From GCA-016699105 sp036518915 (lineage in GTDB: Bacteria; Patescibacteriota; Saccharimonadia; UBA4664): DNA of 9,515 nt. A program made the position numbers and the translations under genes. Shown piece after piece: positions 5,225-9,515 of the stretch. The DNA is taken from NCBI GenBank assembly GCA_036518915.1, contig DATDME010000009.1, positions 1 to 9,515 of the forward strand. Direction: 5' to 3'. The notes below the pieces were generated by a model. That model was not told the origin of the DNA. It ran no database searches and saw nothing but the letters and a program-made list of their open reading frames with translations. Position 1 is the first letter of the stretch, and every line of letters begins with the position of its first letter.

Positions 5225-7084
5225 CTAATACAACTTATACACGAAGATGCTGTAACCAATCTTGGCCACCGGAGTGTAATGGTCGCGCAGCCAACCGTAC
5301 CCCGGCTGGTGCAGGTTCTCACTATACCAGCGGTCATTCTCGAGGAAGGTTTCAGAAACGGCAATATACTGGCCACGGTAAACGCCCTGCTGCGCGTGCC
5401 ACGGCTCATAAACCGAGCCGGTGCAGTCGTAGCCGGCCGCCGTCGCAATCAGCTGGCCGTTGGCGTCGTACTTACGGTTGCAGAAGTAGTATTCCGGCGC
5501 GGCGCCGCCAAAGTAATCCACTCCAATTTTCTTAATCTCGGAATGGTCAGCCACATAGGTTTTAAGACGCTTGAGATCCTGGCCCCAGTCGACGCTTGAG
5601 TCAGAGAAGTACTTGTTGGAATTGGCCGAGCCGCCAATCAGTTCGTTGAAGTAGGGCAGGAAGTAGGGCGCCGCCAGCAGAGTGCTGACGCCATACCATA
5701 CCACCAAGAGGCCCACAACCACCTGGGAAGCCATACGTCCCGCCGGCTTAACGCGCCGCAACCAGCGCACCACGCCCACCGCCACCACCACAAACAGCGG
5801 AATATATATCGGCAAAATGTGGCGCACACCTAAGTTCAGGTTACCCATCACCGAAATCGCAAAATAAAATACCGAAAAGCCAACAGTCGTCCATTCCAAA
5901 ACATGCGCCCGCATGTGGCCCAGCAGCCCGCCAAACCACTGCCGCACCGGCACATGGAACACCCGCACCAGCGTTACGCCCACCACGAGCGCCAGCAGCA
6001 ACAAGAATGCCACTTGTGTCTTCAGCAAGAAAACTTCCGGAAAGTAGAGCTTATAGCTATGGTTGCTCACTTGGCCGTTGAAATAGGTGACATTGCCGCC
6101 AGCTACCCGACCAAACACCATCGCCACGCCCAGCAAATACTGCACAATGGGCTTAAAAATCGCCCAATCATTCAGCCACGTGCCAAACGGAATAAACCAG
6201 GCCATGGTGGAATTCGCGATCGAGCCCTTAATGAGGGCGTCCTGCACGCCCTGCGGCATGTTGATAGTTTGCGGCGCATAGAACAGCCAGACCCACACCA
6301 TACTCAAGGCCGACGAACCAACCAATCCGCCGATATACACCCAAGCCCGCCGCAACCAGCTATCAGGCCGGCGCAGCACCAGCACCATAAACACCGTAAT
6401 CACCAACAGGTACGGATAGAGCAAAAACGCCGAGAACTTGGCCAGCTGCGCCGCCGCCAGCGCCAATGAAAAGACCACCAGCCGCTGCGGGCTGGGCTTG
6501 GCCGCAGACCATACAAACACCGCCAACGCCATAAAGATAAAGACCGTTGCGCCCAAATCAGTCGTCACCAAGATTGAATGGGCCAGAATATTCGGGCTGA
6601 AGGCATAAAAGCCCAGCGCCAGCAGACCCACCGCCGTGCCCCAATGCCGCCGCACGTACCAATACAGCCAGGCGCCGAACAAAATCGCCAGCACCAAAAT
6701 GGGGAAGCGCGCCCAAAAAATAATTGAATCGGCATCATTGCCAATGTGATAGAGGAAGTTCCAACCCGACTCCCACTGACCATTCACGTCGGTCGTCCAG
6801 GCTGGCTCGTAATCGGGAAATTTCAGATTCATGAACTGCAGCGGCAACCCAGCCAGGTCCTTAATGAGCGGCGGATGCTCGGGGTTAAGCCGGTAATCAC
6901 CGTAATGCAGGTAGGAATAGCCCGAGGGGATGTGCGCCACCTCATCGACAATCGCCGAGTTACCCATCATGCTATACAGACCCAAACCAAACATCACCGC
7001 CAGCAGGCCGCCGGCGATCCACCAGTGCCATCGCCGTATCGCGGCTTTCACTGAACCTATGGTACGATTGTCCCGTGAGCTCAT
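5225..7084 (-). CDS. GT39/PMT-like multi-pass membrane glycosyltransferase
   Basis: This 619-residue protein has an N-terminal transmembrane segment (about 21-40) followed by a large extracytoplasmic loop with the GT-C signature: Asp47-Glu48 then His51, and R-L-N-P-E-H-P-P-L (65-73), matching the acidic catalytic pair and H-P-P motif of ArnT/PMT-type enzymes. About nine or ten further hydrophobic segments follow. The soluble C-terminal part carries S-S-V-D-W-G-Q-D-L-K-R-L (496-507), a pattern I associate with bacterial PMT_2 glycosyltransferases. Such proteins move a sugar from a polyprenyl-phosphate carrier to protein or glycan outside the membrane. The ATG at 7084-7082 has an AAAGGGA ribosome site just upstream; the stop is TAG at 5227-5225. 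It is divergent from ybaB and convergent with the GH130 cluster. Donor and acceptor cannot be read from the sequence; mannose would fit the GH130 neighbours but is speculative. Confidence 0.85.
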   Translation of the reverse strand: MSSRDNRTIGSVKAAIRRWHWWIAGGLLAVMFGLGLYSMMGNSAIVDEVAHIPSGYSYLHYGDYRLNPEHPPLIKDLAGLPLQFMNLKFPDYEPAWTTDVNGQWESGWNFLYHIGNDADSIIFWARFPILVLAILFGAWLYWYVRRHWGTAVGLLALGFYAFSPNILAHSILVTTDLGATVFIFMALAVFVWSAAKPSPQRLVVFSLALAAAQLAKFSAFLLYPYLLVITVFMVLVLRRPDSWLRRAWVYIGGLVGSSALSMVWVWLFYAPQTINMPQGVQDALIKGSIANSTMAWFIPFGTWLNDWAIFKPIVQYLLGVAMVFGRVAGGNVTYFNGQVSNHSYKLYFPEVFLLKTQVAFLLLLALVVGVTLVRVFHVPVRQWFGGLLGHMRAHVLEWTTVGFSVFYFAISVMGNLNLGVRHILPIYIPLFVVVAVGVVRWLRRVKPAGRMASQVVVGLLVVWYGVSTLLAAPYFLPYFNELIGGSANSNKYFSDSSVDWGQDLKRLKTYVADHSEIKKIGVDYFGGAAPEYYFCNRKYDANGQLIATAAGYDCTGSVYEPWHAQQGVYRGQYIAVSETFLENDRWYSENLHQPGYGWLRDHYTPVAKIGYSIFVYKLY

Positions 7085-7112
7085 ATGTCCCTTTTACCTG
7101 TGTTATGGGCTC

Positions 7113-7141
7113 ATTCTACCATAAGCATTATCTAATACTAA
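7113..7141 (-). promoter_or_regulatory. Candidate promoter for the glycosyltransferase in the divergent gap
   Basis: In the 69-base gap between the divergent genes the minus strand has TTAGTA (7141-7136), a 17-base spacer, then TAGAAT (7118-7113). The -10 matches five of six consensus bases, the -35 only three. Predicted start near 7106 would leave a leader of about 22 bases. I could not pick a convincing + strand promoter for ybaB in the same gap. Confidence 0.35.
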
Positions 7142-7153
7142 CTGGAGACTGAC

Positions 7154-7441
7154 ATGTTCGAGAAAAGCAAAGCCCTGTTTGAGCTTAAGAAAATTCAGAG
7201 CGCCCTGGCCAAGGAAGTGATTGAAGTTGAGGCCGGCAACGGCGCCGTGAAAGTTAAAATCAACGGCGAGCAGAAAATCCAAAAAATTACCCTCAATGAT
7301 GAAATGATCGCCGACGCCGACCTGCGCAAGGTCGAAAAGTGGCTCGAGTCCGCCGTCACCCAGGCCATCACGCGCAGCCAGCAATTGGCCGCCGAGAAGA
7401 TGAAATCCATTGCTGGCGGGCTGGGGCTGCCAGGTCTGTAG
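7154..7441 (+). CDS. ybaB: YbaB/EbfC family nucleoid-associated protein
   Basis: This 95-residue protein matches the size and pattern of YbaB/EbfC, a small dimeric DNA-binding protein that coats the nucleoid and is usually encoded beside recR. The N-terminal helix (about 1-25, rich in Lys, Glu and Leu) is followed by V-E-A-G-N-G-A-V-K-V-K-I-N-G-E (25-39), the family's beta-strand core, then I-Q-K-I-T-L-N, and a long C-terminal helix ending in a Gly/Leu/Pro-rich tail (G-G-L-G-L-P-G-L). The start at 7154 is supported by GGAG at 7144-7147, six bases away. The N-terminus is slightly shorter than in E. coli YbaB. Six bases separate its TAG from the next gene, suggesting a shared transcript that may continue into recR. 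The dnaX gene often found upstream is absent; a divergent glycosyltransferase lies there instead. Confidence 0.88.
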   Translation: MFEKSKALFELKKIQSALAKEVIEVEAGNGAVKVKINGEQKIQKITLNDEMIADADLRKVEKWLESAVTQAITRSQQLAAEKMKSIAGGLGLPGL

Positions 7442-7447
7442 GCCGCT

Positions 7448-8515
7448 ATGGGCGAGCAGCACACACACCCTGGCGAGGACGCGCACGACGCACAGTTTAA
7501 TGGTGCCCAAGAACTCTTAAGACGGCTCGGTGTGCCTGAAACCATAAAAACTGAATCCGGAGAGTTCAAGCATAGCATCGAAGCCGTGCGGGAGCATACT
7601 AAGTTCCGGTTTGTATATTGTGCCCATATTTCAAAGTATCTAGGTAGGATTGCCAGAATGGCAGCCTATGCCGATATAGTTGCTATTGAGGCAGTGGGTG
7701 GTACACCCGATAAGCGCAGCGAGGTTGAGGAACAGCTGAACACCCGACTCTGGTCAGAAGCAAACGATGAACCACCTATTCCGCCAGCTCGGGACGAATA
7801 TGACCAGTCGTTTTTTGTCCAGAGACTAGCGACAGAACTCCATCGAGCCGTCGGTGAAATTCGCCTTGTTGATGTAGACGACTCAGACGAAGAATTCGCC
7901 GAGCTTGAAAGGCAGCATCAGCTGGCCAGAGAGCGAAGTTTAGCAACACTCAGTGAACTTGCTCCCAATGTCGAAGTTGAAGCAGCATTGTCAAAAGAAT
8001 ACATGCTTGATGGTCAGATGGACCGTCGGCGTGGACAGTTAGTCGCCGCACAGTCTATTGCCATTGCGCAACAAGCAAACGAATTGCCAAACGAAATCTG
8101 TATCGTCCAAGGAGCTGTTCATACCGACACGCAAATTAGCCTGGCTCATCAAGGTTTTCAGACCGACCGCGTTTTTGTGACACAGCCGGGCGAACACGAG
8201 CTTGAACTTGTGCACTATAGCCCAGGACTGCAAGCGAGTCGCGAAGTAGCGATCGGGTTACGTGAACATCCGAAACCCGAAACAATTCGGAAGGTCCACG
8301 TCGATCAACTATACACACGTACAGGTTGGCATGAAAGATATGCTAATTTTGATATAGCAAATCATTTATCGGAGCGGGAGATTAATCATTTGCTCTCCGA
8401 AATTGACGTAATTAAACAAGAAGATGCTGTATCAAAATTTGACAAGCGCAGCCAGATCAAAACAATACTAGATCGATACGCCGATGCTGTAATGGAACGC
8501 GAATTAAATCACTGA
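7448..8515 (+). CDS. Unknown 355-residue protein, possibly TraB/ChaN-like fold
   Basis: I do not recognise this protein with certainty. It has no signal peptide or membrane segment and is acidic and charged in the middle. Four short motifs suggest the TraB/PrgY/ChaN/erythromycin-esterase group: C-A-H-I-S (58-62), A-D-I-V-A-I-E-A-V-G (75-84), M-D-R-R-R (191-195) and V-Q-G-A-V-H-T followed by L-A-H-Q-G-F (220-237), resembling that group's early His, conserved Glu, Arg and late G-x-x-H...G. This is a pattern-level inference. The C-terminal 60 residues look like charged helices. Codon use is more AT-rich than the flanking ybaB and recR genes (frequent AGA, ATA, GCA and TCA), hinting at transfer into the locus. 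The ATG is six bases after the ybaB stop with no good Shine-Dalgarno site, so coupling to ybaB is possible; a GTG or other start further in cannot be excluded. Confidence 0.7.
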   Translation: MGEQHTHPGEDAHDAQFNGAQELLRRLGVPETIKTESGEFKHSIEAVREHTKFRFVYCAHISKYLGRIARMAAYADIVAIEAVGGTPDKRSEVEEQLNTRLWSEANDEPPIPPARDEYDQSFFVQRLATELHRAVGEIRLVDVDDSDEEFAELERQHQLARERSLATLSELAPNVEVEAALSKEYMLDGQMDRRRGQLVAAQSIAIAQQANELPNEICIVQGAVHTDTQISLAHQGFQTDRVFVTQPGEHELELVHYSPGLQASREVAIGLREHPKPETIRKVHVDQLYTRTGWHERYANFDIANHLSEREINHLLSEIDVIKQEDAVSKFDKRSQIKTILDRYADAVMERELNH

Positions 8516-8521
8516 AATCGT

Positions 8522-8527
8522 TATAAT
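8522..8527 (+). promoter_or_regulatory. -10 element directly before recR, possible leaderless start
   Basis: A perfect TATAAT at 8522-8527 ends seven bases before the recR ATG at 8535, so transcription from it would start at or just before the start codon. The 19-base gap has no Shine-Dalgarno sequence. No -35 box is seen 16-18 bases upstream (it would fall inside the preceding gene). Read-through from ybaB is the alternative. Confidence 0.4.
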
Positions 8528-8534
8528 ACATCTT

Positions 8535-9134
8535 ATGCGCATCGTCCCATCATCAGTGGAGCGACTCATTGAGGAGTTCGGCAAGCTGCCGGGTGTCGGC
8601 CCGCGGACGGCCGAGCGCCTGGCGTTTCATATGCTCAAAACCGACCCGCACAAGGCCCAATCGCTCGGCCGGGCCCTCGACGGCTTGCACGCCGGCGTTC
8701 GCAGCTGCCGCATCTGCCGCAATTTCGCCGAAGCCGAAATCTGCGATGTCTGCGAATCACCCCAGCGCGACCGCCAGCTCGTGGCCGTGGTGGAGGAGCC
8801 GTTCGACGTGGTGGCACTCGAAAAAACCGGTCAATACCAGGGCCTGTACCACGTGCTGGGCGGGGTAATTTCGCCGATTGACGGCATCGGCCCCGAAAAA
8901 CTCGAAATTGCCAGCCTGCTCGGCCGCGTGCAAGCCGAAGGCGTAACCGAAGTCATCCTAGCCACCAACCCATCCCTGGAAGGGGAGTCCACCGCCATGT
9001 ACATCCGGCAGCAACTTGAGCCGCTCGACATAAAAGTTACCCGACTAGCCCGCGGCCTGCCCATGGGTGGCGACCTCGAGTACGCCGACCAGATCACCCT
9101 CGGCCGGGCCCTGCAAGGACGGCAGGCATTTTGA
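8535..9134 (+). CDS. recR: Recombination mediator protein RecR
   Basis: RecR forms a tetrameric clamp that with RecO (and RecF) loads RecA onto SSB-coated single-stranded DNA during gap repair. The 199-residue length is normal. Domains run in the standard order: helix-hairpin-helix L-P-G-V-G-P-R-T-A-E-R-L-A (18-30), a four-Cys zinc finger at Cys58, Cys61, Cys70 and Cys73, a Toprim domain starting V-A-V-V-E-E-P (83-89) and continuing through Y-H-V-L-G-G-V-I-S-P-I-D-G (105-117), and the C-terminal L-A-R-G-L-P-M-G-G-D-L-E-Y-A-D Walker-like end. All key residues are present, so the protein should be functional. It usually follows ybaB directly, but here a 355-residue gene intervenes. The ATG lacks a ribosome site and has a TATAAT seven bases ahead. 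The Nudix frame overlaps its TGA. Confidence 0.97.
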   Translation: MRIVPSSVERLIEEFGKLPGVGPRTAERLAFHMLKTDPHKAQSLGRALDGLHAGVRSCRICRNFAEAEICDVCESPQRDRQLVAVVEEPFDVVALEKTGQYQGLYHVLGGVISPIDGIGPEKLEIASLLGRVQAEGVTEVILATNPSLEGESTAMYIRQQLEPLDIKVTRLARGLPMGGDLEYADQITLGRALQGRQAF

Positions 9135-9515
9135 ACGTAACAAGTCACAACATCTATGGTAAGCCCTACGAAGTTGCTGTTTCCGAACTTAGTTGGTGAC
9201 CTTCAGCCTATGCCGTGGTCATACACAACAACCATATCTTGCTCATGAAAGAACGTGACGCCTTCCATTTACCTGGTGGCGGAATCGAACTTGGCGAAAC
9301 ACCCGAACAAACCGTCATTCGTGAAGTACAAGAAGAAACAGGCATCGTAATCTCCCAGCCCCAACTCATTACCGCTATAGCCATCCCAAAACAAAACGTG
9401 TGCCCTCACCGTGCTCGTGAGTTCAGGATCGATCACTCCTCGTTCGCTGTATCACCGGATACAGCTTACCCGGTCCGACCGATCCTGAATCACCCGAATC
9501 ATCGGTGCGAAAAGA
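9131..9515 (+). pseudogene. Nudix hydrolase frame with in-frame TGA, 3' partial
   Basis: The frame opens at TTG 9131, overlapping the recR stop, and stays open to the window end except for one TGA at 9197-9199. Nudix enzymes cleave nucleoside diphosphates linked to other groups. The full Nudix box is present: Gly50-x5-Glu56-x7-Arg64-Glu65-Val66-x-Glu68-Glu69-x-Gly71-Ile72, after A-Y-A-V-V-I-H-N-N-H-I-L-L-M (26-39). Residues 7-22 before the TGA (N-I-Y-G-K-P-Y-E-V-A-V to S-W) continue the family's usual N-terminus, and P-S-A-Y directly follows the TGA, where homologues I recall have an Arg (CGA to TGA is a single change). Thus it is a point-mutated gene, a read-through case (TGA followed by C is a leaky context), a sequencing error, or a shorter protein starting at GTG 9215 or ATG 9245. 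Beyond about residue 85 the sequence no longer looks like Nudix and enters an imperfect palindrome. Confidence 0.65.
9417..9493. repeat. Long imperfect palindrome near the window end
   Basis: The two arms pair GTGA (9417-9420) with TCAC (9490-9493), TTCAGGATCG (9422-9431) with CGATCCTGAA (9480-9489), and GCTGTATC (9446-9453) with GATACAGC (9458-9465) around an ACCG loop. The two 14-base stretches between the outer and inner stems are equal in length and include six matching pairs. It lies inside the Nudix reading frame after family similarity fades. It could be a miniature mobile element, a structured RNA or a recombination site. Confidence 0.5.

Noticed and set aside
4951..5535. Long + strand frame spanning the GH130 break and the glycosyltransferase 3' end
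   Set aside because: Its translation shows no GH130 blade motifs (no YHG or VVFPCG) and is low-complexity; it is a shadow of genes on both sides.
9131..9515. Alternative genetic code with TGA as a sense codon
   Set aside because: TGA ends recR and the 355-residue gene at sensible positions, so genome-wide recoding is not supported by one internal TGA.
1..9515. CRISPR array, tRNA or rRNA genes
   Set aside because: No regularly spaced direct repeats, tRNA cloverleaf pattern or rRNA-like conserved stretches were seen on reading both strands.

Overview
The window looks like chromosomal DNA from a GC-rich bacterium with densely packed genes, plausibly a member of the Patescibacteria/CPR (Saccharibacteria-like). 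That placement rests only on my recollection of how RecR, YbaB and the 'SSVDWGQDL' GT39-like membrane proteins look in that group; no rRNA or lineage marker is present. TAA, TAG and TGA all end convincing genes, so the standard bacterial stop code appears to apply.

Left part (1-5096): a cluster of glycoside hydrolase family 130 (GH130) genes on the + strand. The first (cut by the window start) and second genes each encode about 610-640 residues made of two GH130 propeller units in tandem. The third is a single-unit GH130 that stops short after its GAPPLRTP motif. The family phosphorolyses or hydrolyses beta-mannosides. None of the visible proteins has a signal peptide, although the first lacks its N-terminus, so cytoplasmic processing of short manno-oligosaccharides is the best guess. 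Between genes one and two lies a minus-strand gene for a 116-residue, three-helix membrane protein. It has an exact TTGACA-N17-TATAAT promoter and a strong shared hairpin at its 3' end.

Middle (5097-7153): a hairpin-rich noncoding stretch with a strong terminator-like stem separates the truncated GH130 from a convergent gene. That gene encodes a 619-residue multi-pass GT-C/GT39-type (PMT/ArnT-like) glycosyltransferase on the minus strand.

Right part (7154-9515): a + strand recombination/nucleoid run, ybaB/ebfC then recR. The two are separated by a 355-residue gene of unknown function with visibly more AT-rich codon use. A Nudix hydrolase reading frame starts at the recR stop but contains an in-frame TGA where family members usually have an ordinary residue, and it then runs into a long imperfect palindrome near the window end.

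The most distinctive points are the five GH130 units in a row with diverging active-site motifs, the truncated third copy with a structured 3' flank, the foreign-looking gene inside the ybaB-recR pair, possible leaderless starts for recR and the second GH130, and the broken or recoded Nudix gene.
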